NCBI GenBank assembly: GCA_964441025.1 | Contig: CAYTXG010000004.1 | Location: 60,696 to 124,695 of the forward strand | Source: JAAZIN01 sp964441025 | GTDB taxonomy: Bacteria > Bacillota > Dethiobacteria > DTU022 | Length of the DNA stretch: 64,000 nt | Reading direction: 5' to 3' | Part shown: positions 52,870 to 61,708 of the stretch, one piece after another | Layout of the letters: every line of letters begins with the position of its first letter | How positions within the stretch are numbered: position 1 is the stretch's first letter | Notes under the pieces: model-generated | Told to the model about the DNA's origin: nothing | The model's input: only the letters and a program-made list of their open reading frames with translations | The model's database searches: none | Made by a program: the position numbers and the translations under genes

Positions 52870-54825
52870 TTATATAACAGCCATGCCCAGGCGCAGGCAG
52901 CTGGCGCAGCGCCCCGATTCACGCAGCGCCACCGGCGGCCCGTCAAAGCCCAGTTCGGCCTCGGTAAAACCTTTTATTCTTTCGGCAACGGGAGCGCAAG
53001 CTTCATGCTCCCGCGGCAGGTTTCCAATGAGCGGCGGCTTCTCGGCAGGATCGTACACGCCGGTCTTCTCAATAAAATGCTCCATGGCCAGCTGCGGTGA
53101 AACAGCCGCCTCTCCTGTACGCAAATAGCAGTCAATTGCTTCCACCGCCTTGTTGGCCGAGGCGATGGCCTCGATGACTGTGCGGGCGCCGAGCACGGTA
53201 TCGCCTGCGGCAAATATTCCCGGCGCCGTTGTGGCCATAGTCAGCGGGTCGGCGGCGATAACGCCCCGCTCCGTGATGTTCACACCGCTCTCTGCAGGGA
53301 GAAAGCCGAGGTCGGCCACCTGGCCGATAGCCGGGACAATCATATCCACATCGAGGATGAATTCCGAGCCCTTCACCGGCACGGGGCGGCGCCTGCCGCT
53401 GCTGTCCGGTTCGCCAAGCTCCATGCGGATGCATTCCATCCCCACAACACGGCCCTCTTCGGCAATGATGCGGGTAGGATTGGCCAGCATGTGGAATTTG
53501 ACTCCCTCCTCCTCCGCGGCGACGATTTCCGCCTCATTGGCGGGCATCTCCGCACGGGAGCGGCGGTATACCAGATACACCTCCTCGATCCCGAGGCGCA
53601 GTGAAGAGCGGGCGCAGTCCATGGCCACGTTGCCGCCGCCGATGACGGCGACGCGCCGGCCCAGCTCCATCTCCTGGTGCAGGTTTACACGCCGCAGATA
53701 TTCCACACCTGGAAAGAAGCCCTTGTACCCGGCCTCCTCTCCCTCCACCCGCATGGAGGAGCTCTCGTGCAGGCCCGTGGCAATAAGGACGGCCGCATAG
53801 CCGTCGCTGCGCAGCTGCTCAAAGGTGATATCCTTGCCGATCCGTGTATTCAATCTGATCTCCACCCCCAGGGATTTGATCAGATCGATCTCGCCGTTAA
53901 GGATGTCCCGGGGCAGGCGGTAACTGGGTATGCCCACGGCCAGCATGCCGCCGGCAACGGGCAGGGCTTCAAATATTGTCACCCGGTAACCTTTGAGCGC
54001 CAGCTGGTACGAGGCGTTCAGACCCGCCGGGCCGGCCCCGATGACGGCAATTCTCTCCCCCCCGGGGAGGGCCGCTTCCGCCGCGCGGGCCGGCCTGTTT
54101 CTCACTTCAAAATCGGCGATGAATCTTTTTAGAACCCGGATGGAGAGGGCCTCATCAAGAGGCTGCCGGCGGCAATTATCCTCGCAGGGATGAACGCAGA
54201 CCCTGCCCAGCACGCCGACCAGGGGCGTCTTCTCGCGAACAACGGCAATAGATTCCTCATAAAAACCGCCGCTGATGAGTCCAATATATAGAGGGATATC
54301 CACATGGGCGGGGCAACCGTTCCGGCAGGGAGCCGTCAACAGGGTGCGGTAGGTAAAACCGTTCTCTTTCATCGGTTCCGGCGAACTGAGGCAGGATTCG
54401 AAGTCGCTGCGAAAATGTTCGAGGGCGTGCAGCAGCGGCACCGGCGCCGACTGGCCCAGTTCGCAAAGGGAGCTCTCTTTGACCATGCGCCCCAGACGCT
54501 CCAGCACGGCCAGGTCCAGCTCTGTCCCCCTCCCCTCGACCAGTTTCTTCAGGTGTTCGTAAATCACCCTGGTGCCGACGCGGCAGGGCACACAGCGGCC
54601 GCAGGATTCCTGCTGCACCACCTTGAAATACTGACGCAGGGCTTCCACGATGTTAACCTGCGGATCAACAAGCACCAGTCCCGCCCAGCCCAGAAAAGCT
54701 TTCAGCGGCGCCCCTTCCAACTCCGCAGGCAGCTTGATTTCGGCCAGATCCGCACGCTCTGCCGGATCCTTTCTGCGTTCGTCAAGTAATTGATTTTTCC
54801 AGCTGCTGAATAATACTTTGGCCAT
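52870..54825 (-). CDS. NuoF-C-terminal / GltD-like hybrid NAD(P)H oxidoreductase
   Basis: 651 residues. The first 150 are the [4Fe-4S] tail of NuoF (ESCGRCVPCRVGT and LCELGQ); NuoF's NADH/FMN domain is missing. From about 155 it is glutamate-synthase small-subunit-like: two [4Fe-4S] sites (APCRNGCPAHVDIP, GRVCVHPCEDNCRR), FAD motif IAVIGAGPAGLNASYQLALK, NADPH motif RVAVIGGGNVAMDCARSSLR and late FAD motif GIFAAGDTVLGA. It likely passes electrons between NAD(P)H and the NuoG-like partner. Confidence 0.9.
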   Translation of the reverse strand: MAKVLFSSWKNQLLDERRKDPAERADLAEIKLPAELEGAPLKAFLGWAGLVLVDPQVNIVEALRQYFKVVQQESCGRCVPCRVGTRVIYEHLKKLVEGRGTELDLAVLERLGRMVKESSLCELGQSAPVPLLHALEHFRSDFESCLSSPEPMKENGFTYRTLLTAPCRNGCPAHVDIPLYIGLISGGFYEESIAVVREKTPLVGVLGRVCVHPCEDNCRRQPLDEALSIRVLKRFIADFEVRNRPARAAEAALPGGERIAVIGAGPAGLNASYQLALKGYRVTIFEALPVAGGMLAVGIPSYRLPRDILNGEIDLIKSLGVEIRLNTRIGKDITFEQLRSDGYAAVLIATGLHESSSMRVEGEEAGYKGFFPGVEYLRRVNLHQEMELGRRVAVIGGGNVAMDCARSSLRLGIEEVYLVYRRSRAEMPANEAEIVAAEEEGVKFHMLANPTRIIAEEGRVVGMECIRMELGEPDSSGRRRPVPVKGSEFILDVDMIVPAIGQVADLGFLPAESGVNITERGVIAADPLTMATTAPGIFAAGDTVLGARTVIEAIASANKAVEAIDCYLRTGEAAVSPQLAMEHFIEKTGVYDPAEKPPLIGNLPREHEACAPVAERIKGFTEAELGFDGPPVALRESGRCASCLRLGMAVI

Positions 54826-54851
54826 ATTCCCCTCTCTCCCTCAGGAAATTT

Positions 54852-54871
54852 ACGGAGAGCAAGCTCCCCGT
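54852..54871 (-). other. Leader hairpin upstream of the NuoF/GltD hybrid gene
   Basis: ACGGGGAG and CTCTCCGT pair (8 bp, one G-U) around a CTTG tetraloop about 25 bases ahead of the ATG. No T-run follows closely. It could affect translation or mRNA stability. Confidence 0.4.
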
Positions 54872-54993
54872 TTCCTCATAGTATGTAACCCGCCTGACCT
54901 CCCCTCAAGTCCATCCCCCGGTTTCAGATCATACCTTAATATGATTCGCCATATTTTGATTATTTTCCTTTTCACTGACGCACATTTCTAAAT

Positions 54994-55959
54994 TTAACCC
55001 ATTATACGATTTATACGATGGCGCCGCGCAGCCAGCACGGCAAGGCCGGCCGCATTGTCGCCGGCAAAGGTGGGGTGGGCAAAGTGAAAAGGCGCGGCGG
55101 GGCCGCATGAGACCAGCTGTTCGCGGATAAATGCATTGGCCGCCACGCCGCCTACAACGAGAACGGCTTCGCAAGGGCAGCGGGCTTCCGCCGCTTCAAG
55201 GGCGGCCGCAAGAGAGCGGGCAATGCAGAGCTCCACGGCCCGCGCCAGGTCGGAATGGCTGCAGCCGCTGTCCAGAAGCCTCAGGGCATGGCTGGCCGGT
55301 CCCGAGAAGCTGATGGAGCTCCCCTTCACCGCCACCGGAAGGGTGATGGCCCCGGTCCGGCCCCCGCGGGCACACTGCTCCAGCGCCGGTCCGGCGGGAA
55401 AAGGCAGTCCCATGGCCACGCCGACGCGGTCCACGAACTGCCCTGCATGCAGATCGCTGCCGCCGCCGGCGGGTGAAATCTCCAGGCCGGTACCCTCCCC
55501 GGCCTGCAGTGAGAGCAGCTCGGTGGTGCCGCCGGAGATGTGCGCCGCAAGGTAGCGCCCGGGAGGCAGCCCGGCAGACCAGAGGCCCGCCGCCAGGTGG
55601 CCCTCCTGATGGGAAAAGGTATAAAAAGGGAGGCCCAGCGAACGGGCGATGAGCGCCCCTGCGGCCTCGCTAACTTTAAAAACCGGCATGTAAGAATGGG
55701 TGTCGGGGCGCGGCTTCACTGAGGCGGCCGCGGCAGCCAGGGGGGTCTCACCCAGGAGGGCGGCGCCCTCTTCCCAGAGCGGGGGCAGGTTCTTGATATG
55801 GGCAAATACCGCTTCAGACTGGCGCAGGCCCAGGCCGCCTTTGCGCACCGCAAGTGTTTTGCGCCCCTCCCAGAGCAGGCGCTCCGCCCCGTCAACAAGG
55901 GCCAGCGATGTGGTATAGGCCGAGCAGTCCACGCCCAGGTAGCAGCGGTCAGCTTTCAC
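54994..55959 (-). CDS. Kae1/TsaD-like paralog (peptidase M22 family)
   Basis: 321 residues with an ASKHA ATPase fold: CYLGVDCSAYTTSLALVDGA, FKVSEAAGALIARSLGLPF, a His-rich metal-site-like FSHQEGHLAAGLW, AHISGGTTELLSLQ and LVVGGVAANAFIREQL. It is the shorter TsaD-like paralog found in clostridia near nusB; whether it modifies tRNA is unknown. GTG overlaps the nusB end by 11 bases. Confidence 0.82.
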   Translation of the reverse strand: MKADRCYLGVDCSAYTTSLALVDGAERLLWEGRKTLAVRKGGLGLRQSEAVFAHIKNLPPLWEEGAALLGETPLAAAAASVKPRPDTHSYMPVFKVSEAAGALIARSLGLPFYTFSHQEGHLAAGLWSAGLPPGRYLAAHISGGTTELLSLQAGEGTGLEISPAGGGSDLHAGQFVDRVGVAMGLPFPAGPALEQCARGGRTGAITLPVAVKGSSISFSGPASHALRLLDSGCSHSDLARAVELCIARSLAAALEAAEARCPCEAVLVVGGVAANAFIREQLVSCGPAAPFHFAHPTFAGDNAAGLAVLAARRHRINRIMG

Positions 55960-56365
55960 GGCCGCTACAGTCCGCCGCAGCCCGATCGAGAAGACCATTG
56001 ATGAAAGCAACAGCTTCTTCGCTGCTGCCGTATTTTTTAGCCAGTTCCAGCGATTCGTTTATGGCCACGGCATCGGGGATATCAGGACGGTACATGATTT
56101 CAAAAAGAGCCAGGCGGATAAGATTTCGATCCACAGCGCAAAGACGCTGCAGCTCCCAGTGGACCAGATATTTTTGAATGAGGCGATCCACATCGGGCAA
56201 GTGCAGGCAGGTTCCTTCGACCATTTCCCGGGTAAACAGCACCTCGCTTTCCGTCAGCTTCAGCCCCCCGAGGGCGTAGCGCAGCGCATGCTCTACAGCA
56301 GACTTGCCGATGTCGATTTGGAACAGGGTTTTGAACGCAGCTTCTCGGGCCAGGCGACGGGACAC
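55949..56365 (-). CDS. nusB: Transcription antitermination factor NusB
   Basis: 138 residues. Conserved SRRLAREAAFKTLFQIDIGK, LQRLCAVDRNLIRLALFEIM and VAINESLELAKKYGSSEEAV. It acts with NusE in rRNA antitermination. Its 3' end overlaps the Kae1-like gene. It follows the Asp23 module as in other Firmicutes. Confidence 0.96.
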   Translation of the reverse strand: MSRRLAREAAFKTLFQIDIGKSAVEHALRYALGGLKLTESEVLFTREMVEGTCLHLPDVDRLIQKYLVHWELQRLCAVDRNLIRLALFEIMYRPDIPDAVAINESLELAKKYGSSEEAVAFINGLLDRAAADCSGRES

Positions 56366-56397
56366 TGTTTATCCTCCTGAACAGGCTTTATTAATGA

Positions 56398-56613
56398 TCA
56401 ATCTTCGCGGGAAGAAAAGAGGCGCTCGAAAAGGCCGCGGATGTTTTTATCCACATCAAGCCGCCAGCCGATCACTATCCCCAGAGCGATAAATGCAAAA
56501 ATGATCAGGCTCTTCCAGAAGCCGTAATGGATCACAAAAAGCGCGGCAATGAGGCCGCAAAGGCCCCCCACTATTTTCCCCCAGTGCTTGCCAAAGAAAA
56601 CCCAGAAGTTCAT
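56398..56613 (-). CDS. DUF2273 small membrane protein
   Basis: 71 residues with two membrane segments (VGGLCGLIAALFVIHYGF, LIIFAFIALGIVIGW) and a basic tail. DUF2273 usually accompanies Asp23 and AmaP, as here. Confidence 0.9.
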   Translation of the reverse strand: MNFWVFFGKHWGKIVGGLCGLIAALFVIHYGFWKSLIIFAFIALGIVIGWRLDVDKNIRGLFERLFSSRED

Positions 56614-56644
56614 TTTTGCTCCCTCCTTTAGCGGCCTCTTCCGG

Positions 56645-57181
56645 CTATTTCACCTTAACAGGCACCTGATCCAGAATGATATTCTCCACACTGACCCTGA
56701 CCTCGTTGACAAACATTCCTGTACTCTCCTCAAGGTAGTTTTTGACGTTATTCTGCAGCTCCCCCGTTAATTCGGGCAGGTTCTGATCAGGCAAAACCTT
56801 TACCTTCAAATAGACAACCAGGCCATGCGGAGTATAAGCCACGCTGCGGCTGCTGTCCCGGATCCCTCTCATCCTCTGGACAACACGCAGCACCATATTT
56901 TCAAGTGCGTTCAGGGTTATGTACACCTCGCCGAACTCCCCCACCCGCAAAAGGGCCTCCGGCTTCTTCTGCTGGGGCCTGCTGGAGCCAAGCAAAAGCG
57001 GGATCAGGCCGGCCAACGCCAGGGCCCCGCCGGCATAGAGAAGCACGGTCTGCCCGTAGAGCTTCAGTATGTGGGTGCCGTATCCGCCCAGCGGTAAAAA
57101 AGTAGCCAGCAGGAGGAATATGCCCGTCCCGATCATTAACAGACCCAACAAAACCAGGAATACCCGCGTGATTGCTTTCAT
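56645..57181 (-). CDS. amaP: Alkaline shock response membrane anchor protein AmaP
   Basis: 178 residues. Two N-terminal membrane segments (VFLVLLGLLMIGTGIFLLLA, TVLLYAGGALALAGLIPLLL) and a soluble Asp23-like domain (LENMVLRVVQRMRGIRDSSR). In Staphylococcus AmaP anchors Asp23 to the membrane. Between asp23 and DUF2273 on one strand. Confidence 0.92.
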   Translation of the reverse strand: MKAITRVFLVLLGLLMIGTGIFLLLATFLPLGGYGTHILKLYGQTVLLYAGGALALAGLIPLLLGSSRPQQKKPEALLRVGEFGEVYITLNALENMVLRVVQRMRGIRDSSRSVAYTPHGLVVYLKVKVLPDQNLPELTGELQNNVKNYLEESTGMFVNEVRVSVENIILDQVPVKVK

Positions 57182-57217
57182 CTCTTCCGATCAACCCCTT
57201 TTCAGGTGTAGAGCTCT

Positions 57218-57625
57218 CTACTTCAAGGGTATATCGCCCGACAAATCCCCCTCTTTCTCCTTCACCGGGAAACTAACTCCCTGAACATGCACATTTACCT
57301 GCAGGACCCGCAGCCCCGTCATCTGCTCGATGGCCTTTTTGACGTTCTCCTGTATTTCCCAGGCAACATCGGGAATGCGCACTCCGTATGTAACTACGAT
57401 GTGAAGATCTATCTTGGCCTCTTCCGTGCCCACCTCAACCTTGACGCCCTTGGACAGGTTGCGCCGCCCCAGGACCTCGGCGATACCGCCGGCAAAACCG
57501 CCGCTCATGGCTGCAACGCCTTCCACCTCTGTCGCCGCAAGCCCGGCAATTACCGCCACAACTTCATCGGCTATCCGGATGGACCCGATATCGGAGGCAA
57601 CCACCCGTTTTTCTTCTTCAGTCAT
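57218..57625 (-). CDS. Asp23/Gls24 family envelope stress protein
   Basis: 135 residues. Conserved IRIADEVVAVIAGLAATEVE, GVAAMSGG and a C-terminal VNVHVQGVSF. Asp23 oligomers associate with the membrane through AmaP. It is the first gene after the sigma-A promoter at 57740-57768. Confidence 0.94.
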   Translation of the reverse strand: MTEEEKRVVASDIGSIRIADEVVAVIAGLAATEVEGVAAMSGGFAGGIAEVLGRRNLSKGVKVEVGTEEAKIDLHIVVTYGVRIPDVAWEIQENVKKAIEQMTGLRVLQVNVHVQGVSFPVKEKEGDLSGDIPLK

Positions 57626-57739
57626 GTAAAACCCTCCTCCAAAGAGATAAATAACAAGGTCTGAAATTCGCTATTTTCAGCGCAAGAAATCGTCAATCCG
57701 GCGGCGGCAGGCACCCTGCGTACCGCCTTTTTCGGCTCT

Positions 57740-57768
57740 ATTATACCAAAGAGTGGCAGCCAGTTCAA
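57740..57768 (-). promoter_or_regulatory. Sigma-A promoter of the Asp23-amaP-DUF2273-nusB unit
   Basis: TTGAAC (57763-57768), a 17-base spacer and TATAAT (57740-57745), just downstream of the spoIIIAH stop. It separates a vegetative unit from the sporulation operon upstream. Confidence 0.8.
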
Positions 57769-57771
57769 TTT

Positions 57772-58305
57772 TTAAGGGCGGGCCAGCACCTGCACATCTT
57801 CACGGTCAACGCCGGCTGCGGAAGCCACTGCCTCGGCGATCTCGATGTAACCTTTCTCATCCAGATCCTTCTGTTTCACCATCACAGTAGCCAGCTGTTC
57901 TTGAAAGAAAAATAGTGCGTCTTCATAACCCTGGGCCTTGACCATGTTCTCAACAAGCAGTTCCATCTCGCGCATGCGCACGATTTCCAGAAGCATATTC
58001 TCCGCCTCCTCCTTGGCGGTAACCCCGGCATTGGGGTTGTCAAGAAGCGCCTGCAGCATTTCAATGGAGCGATCCCTGCTCCTTTCGCGCTGCAACCGGT
58101 AATCGATGAAGAAAGCGGATCCGTTCTCACCGGCTTCCTCCACAGGCATCAGGGCAACAGGCTCCAGAAGATTTTCGTCGGTGAGCACATCCATGCTCTC
58201 AAGCCTCTCCTCCAGCCCCCTGATAATCCAGAGCGTCGCCCCGATCATCACAGCCAGGCAGAAGAGCCAGAGCAGCAGTTTACGGTGCTGCTTCAGGTAA
58301 TCCAT
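57772..58305 (-). CDS. spoIIIAH: Stage III sporulation protein AH
   Basis: 177 residues. An N-terminal membrane segment (LLLWLFCLAVMIGATLWII) precedes a soluble ring-building domain (IEMLQALLDNPNAGVTAKEE, ELLVENMVKAQGYEDALFFF). With SpoIIQ it forms the mother-cell/forespore channel. The ATG has GGAGG 8 bases upstream; 11 codons upstream in the frame are ignored. Confidence 0.93.
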   Translation of the reverse strand: MDYLKQHRKLLLWLFCLAVMIGATLWIIRGLEERLESMDVLTDENLLEPVALMPVEEAGENGSAFFIDYRLQRERSRDRSIEMLQALLDNPNAGVTAKEEAENMLLEIVRMREMELLVENMVKAQGYEDALFFFQEQLATVMVKQKDLDEKGYIEIAEAVASAAGVDREDVQVLARP

Positions 58306-58328
58306 CCCTTTCACCTCCCCATTTTCAC

Positions 58329-58361
58329 GATATATCAAGGGGACGGTTCTCTTGATATATC
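58329..58361. repeat. Family B palindromic repeat inside the spoIIIA operon
   Basis: Perfect 11-bp arms GATATATCAAG (58329-58339) and CTTGATATATC (58351-58361), core GGGACGGTTCT. Orientation opposite to the stop-adjacent copies; it lies 24 bases upstream of the spoIIIAH start. Confidence 0.85.
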
Positions 58362-58465
58362 CGATGTGAACTGCGCCAGGCTAAAGATAAGGGGATCAGC
58401 AATATTTATCTGATTATGTGCGGCGCAGCAACCCCCCGCCTCTGCCTCACGGCAGTCGCCCCCAA

Positions 58466-59053
58466 TTAGCGGGGTAAAACTGTAATCCGGTGCGCCGGCA
58501 GCCCAAGAAGAACCTGCAGCGCTTCAATCACACGAGCCTTAACGGCCGGATCCTCAACTCCAGCTGCAACAACAAGGACTCCGCGATAGCGGGGCTTACC
58601 CTCCTCAACAACCAGGGGCAGTTCATTGCCCTGAGAATCCCTCAGGATTACATAGGCGCTTTGCAGCGTCTCCTCGGTTACTGTTCGATTTCCACCCCCG
58701 CTGTCGCCCTCGTCTGTCTGGCGCTTTGTCTGCTCCCTGTCGGCAACAAGCTCCAACCTGCCTGATGTCTCGGGTGTTAGAAAGAGCTCCACCTCGGAAA
58801 CTCCATGGATCTGTGAAAGTATTTCCGCAAGGCGGCAGGAGAGTTCCTGTTCCCCCCAGGGTGTAACCCCTTCTTCGGGAGCTGCGGCCGGCACAGGCCG
58901 CAGCTTTTTTTTACCATAACTGAAGAAGGAGTTGAACAGCAGCAAGCCTATGCCCAGGACCAGCAGAATCAGAAGCAGCGGCCCGGTTTTCAGGCGGGCC
59001 CCTTCTTTTACGCCGGGGCTGAAGATCCCGGTCAGCCCTTTCCAAAATCCCAA
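58466..59053 (-). CDS. spoIIIAG: Stage III sporulation protein AG
   Basis: 195 residues. One membrane segment (GPLLLILLVLGIGLLLFNSF) and a ring-building domain (SCRLAEILSQIHGVSEVELF, GVLVVAAGVEDPAVKARVIE). SpoIIIAG forms a large ring in the mother-cell membrane. The gap to spoIIIAH holds a family B repeat. Confidence 0.93.
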   Translation of the reverse strand: MGFWKGLTGIFSPGVKEGARLKTGPLLLILLVLGIGLLLFNSFFSYGKKKLRPVPAAAPEEGVTPWGEQELSCRLAEILSQIHGVSEVELFLTPETSGRLELVADREQTKRQTDEGDSGGGNRTVTEETLQSAYVILRDSQGNELPLVVEEGKPRYRGVLVVAAGVEDPAVKARVIEALQVLLGLPAHRITVLPR

Positions 59054-59165
59054 TTAACTCCGCCTCCTTCCTTCCCCCCTGGAAAAGGGGACGGGGATAT
59101 TTAAGTTAATGAAAGTAACCTTACAGGCAAAAGGACCGGCTGCGGAATAGATCATCCCTAATTTA

Positions 59166-59236
59166 CCAAGAGAACCGTCTTTGCAGTATAGAAAAGATCA
59201 TCCATATATATCAGGAGAACCGTCCCCGCGGTATAT
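59166..59236. repeat. Family B repeats after spoIIIAF
   Basis: A copy at 59204-59236 (core GGAGAACCGTCCCCG, partial arms) overlaps the first base of the spoIIIAF stop region (59236-59238). A degenerate copy lies at about 59166-59183 (CAAGAGAACCGTC), and a weaker match near 59086 (GGGGACGGGG). Confidence 0.75.
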
Positions 59237-59847
59237 TATTCGCAGACGGTTACGGTCACCTGCTCCGGGGATAGGCCCAGCAGGCCGGCCAGGGAGTGCT
59301 CCATTTCCGGCAAGTAGCGGTGCCCCTCCGTACTTCTCTCCCTCCGGCTGTTTTGCGTTTCCACCGCCACCTCCTCTATGCTCACCGGGGCGATCCGCCC
59401 GTCACTGGATCCGGAGGCCTTGACTTTCAGCTCAATCTCGAGCGGGGCTCCAAAAGAGCTGCTGCGGCAATCATCATCCAGGATCATGCGGGCCTCTTCA
59501 AGGCGCCACTCTCCCGAGGCGGCCACCTCGCCGCGCAGCCTGTTCTCCAGCTCGCTGCGGCACTGCCGCAGCACCTGCCGGCTGTATGCAGCGCTCACCG
59601 CCTCATCCCCGCCCAAAGCGGAGGGGTCTTCCCCCGCCGCAAGGTCCCCGGCTGCAACGGGCTCCAACCGGGACAACCTGCCGGTAAGGGCGGCAATGGC
59701 GCCCACAACCATGAGGATGACGATGAGCCCCGTGATCAGGCGGATGTAACGGTGAAACTCCCCATGCGGCAGCAGCATCTCCAACAGGGCATTGAGGAAT
59801 ATGATCACGACCAGGTTGCGGATCAAATCGCTTACTACCGCCGACAC
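59236..59847 (-). CDS. spoIIIAF: Stage III sporulation protein AF
   Basis: 203 residues. Two N-terminal membrane segments (LVVIIFLNALLEMLLPHGE, ITGLIVILMVVGAIAAL) and a ring-building-like C-terminal domain. It is part of the SpoIIIA-SpoIIQ channel. GTG start. Confidence 0.9.
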   Translation of the reverse strand: MSAVVSDLIRNLVVIIFLNALLEMLLPHGEFHRYIRLITGLIVILMVVGAIAALTGRLSRLEPVAAGDLAAGEDPSALGGDEAVSAAYSRQVLRQCRSELENRLRGEVAASGEWRLEEARMILDDDCRSSSFGAPLEIELKVKASGSSDGRIAPVSIEEVAVETQNSRRERSTEGHRYLPEMEHSLAGLLGLSPEQVTVTVCE

Positions 59848-59857
59848 GGTGTCACCC

Positions 59858-61036
59858 CTAACGAAACATAATCGCAGTGTTTCCGGCGCCCACTATTGCG
59901 GTGACGGCAAAGAAAAAGATGAGGGCCGTACAGGCCATCGCCGCCAGAACCAGGGCAAGGGAGTCTCCCATAACATTGATGCAGCTGCCCAGTTCGGACT
60001 CCCCGATGGGCTCCACCAGGGCGGCGCTCAGTTTGTAGATGAGCGTTACAGCCGTCAACTTCAGCAGGGGAAACAGTGTAATCAGAAGCAACGCCACCAC
60101 CCCCGTCAGGTAGATGCTGTTTTTCAATACTATGGAGGCCCCGGCCACTGTTTCCACGGCATCGGAAAGGATTTTCCCCACTACCGGCACAAAAGCCCCG
60201 GTCATGTACTTGGCCGTTCGCAGTCCCACGGCATCGGCCACGGTCCCGGCCACTCCCTGCACCGCCAGGATGCCAACAAAAATAGTCATGCAGATCCCCA
60301 TTCCCCAGATACTCAGCTCCTTGAAAAGCCTGGACAGCTGCTTCACCCTGAAGTGAGGCGAGAAATGATCGACCAGGCCCAGCAGGGCACTGAAGTAGAT
60401 GAGGGGAAAAATAATATTTCTGATCAGGCTGCCGAAAAAACTTATCCCAAAGACAACCAGCGGCTGCAGGATCGCCGAGGAGGCAACACTTCCCTGCGCC
60501 GCCAGCAGCACCAGGAGGGCGGGCAGGGAGGCCAGCGAGAAATCAGCCATATCCATTATGGTGTTTCCGGCCACTGAGAGAGCGGCGGTAAAGCTGTACA
60601 GGCAGACGCCGGCAAGGACTATGAATACTATGCTCCGCGTCAGGGCGGCCACCTGCCGCCGCTCAAAAGCGCTCTCCAAATTTTTCAGAAATGCGGCGGC
60701 CACGGCGAGAAGCAGGATCTGCCCCAACAGCTTCATATTCAGGAGCACCTCTCCGAAGAAAAAGCGGCCCAGGCTGCCGAGAATGGCGCCGGGATCAAGG
60801 ACCGCTTCACCGCCCTGGAGACGTTCCAGCAGGCTCCTCCAGCTCAGTTCGGGAAGGTACTCTCCCACCTCTTTTTCCAGCTCCCCCCAGTAGCGGTCAA
60901 AGAAGCTTAAATCCAGTTCACCCTGCATATCCGTGATCAACGGATCCACAGCAGAGGCCGCAGAGGTGGCGGCCGGAATCAGGAAAAGCAAAAAGGCCGT
61001 AAAAAGCGCTGCCGCAGCTCCCGGAGACGCTCTCAT
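59858..61036 (-). CDS. spoIIIAE: Stage III sporulation protein AE
   Basis: 392 residues. A signal-like N-terminus (AAALFTAFLLFLIPAATSAA), a soluble part and six or more membrane segments (IVFIVLAGVCLYSFTAALSV, GVVALLLITLFPLLKLTAVT). The ATG overlaps the spoIIIAD stop (ATGA). A longer frame from 61432 would cover spoIIIAD out of frame and is not used. Confidence 0.94.
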   Translation of the reverse strand: MRASPGAAAALFTAFLLFLIPAATSAASAVDPLITDMQGELDLSFFDRYWGELEKEVGEYLPELSWRSLLERLQGGEAVLDPGAILGSLGRFFFGEVLLNMKLLGQILLLAVAAAFLKNLESAFERRQVAALTRSIVFIVLAGVCLYSFTAALSVAGNTIMDMADFSLASLPALLVLLAAQGSVASSAILQPLVVFGISFFGSLIRNIIFPLIYFSALLGLVDHFSPHFRVKQLSRLFKELSIWGMGICMTIFVGILAVQGVAGTVADAVGLRTAKYMTGAFVPVVGKILSDAVETVAGASIVLKNSIYLTGVVALLLITLFPLLKLTAVTLIYKLSAALVEPIGESELGSCINVMGDSLALVLAAMACTALIFFFAVTAIVGAGNTAIMFR

Positions 61037-61422
61037 CGGGGGATCATCCTGAGCACGGATTCCATGATTTCCACGATTACCGGCACCGCCATTACCAGGA
61101 TAATTACCTTTGCCGCCAGCTCCACTCTTGAAGCGATGCTGCCCTCCCCTGCGTCGCGGCAGACTTGCGCACCAAATTCTGCCAGGTAAGCAATTCCGAT
61201 AACCCGCAGCAGGGTCTGCAAATAGACCAGGTTGATCCCCGCCGCCACCGCTGTCTCGGTAATCACATTCAGGGCCCCGACGATGCGGTTCACAACAAGG
61301 AGCAGGATTATTACCCCGGCGATAAGCGAGACCTGCATCGCTATTTCGGGGCGGTATTCTCTCAAAATAAGCACGAAGAGGGCGGCAACGAGCCCCAGAC
61401 CCACAACCTGCACAATCTCCAT
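61033..61422 (-). CDS. spoIIIAD: Stage III sporulation protein AD
   Basis: 129 residues, four membrane segments (VVGLGLVAALFVLILREYRP, IAMQVSLIAGVIILLLVVNR). Paralogous to SpoIIIAC. Channel subunit in the mother-cell membrane. Confidence 0.94.
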   Translation of the reverse strand: MEIVQVVGLGLVAALFVLILREYRPEIAMQVSLIAGVIILLLVVNRIVGALNVITETAVAAGINLVYLQTLLRVIGIAYLAEFGAQVCRDAGEGSIASRVELAAKVIILVMAVPVIVEIMESVLRMIPR

Positions 61423-61487
61423 TCAGAAACACTCCGTCTCCCCCGGCCTTCAGTTTTCCACCGGGCCCGGCCGGAAGGCGCCCCGGA

Positions 61488-61694
61488 TCAAAAGAGGTTG
61501 AAGATGCTCTTGATGTTTGTGAAGAGCTCGTTTATCAGCTGCAGCACCATCAGCAAGACAATGACCACGCCGACAAGGGTCAGCATCTGAGCCTGCTCCT
61601 CTTTTTCCGCCTGTTTCAGGACGATATTAAGTATGGAGATAAAGATGCCGATACCGGCAATCTTGAAGAGAAGATCGACATTGACGGCATTCAA
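61488..61694 (-). CDS. spoIIIAC: Stage III sporulation protein AC
   Basis: 68 residues, the normal size. Two membrane segments (LLFKIAGIGIFISILNIVL, LTLVGVVIVLLMVLQLI). The TTG start has GGAGGG ahead; a longer frame to 61763 has no family similarity. Confidence 0.92.
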   Translation of the reverse strand: MNAVNVDLLFKIAGIGIFISILNIVLKQAEKEEQAQMLTLVGVVIVLLMVLQLINELFTNIKSIFNLF

Positions 61695-61708
61695 TTTGCT
61701 CCCTCCGT

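Noticed and set aside
61037..61432. Longer SpoIIIAE start
   Set aside because: The upstream codons cover spoIIIAD in another frame; ATGA coupling at 61033-61036 fixes the start.
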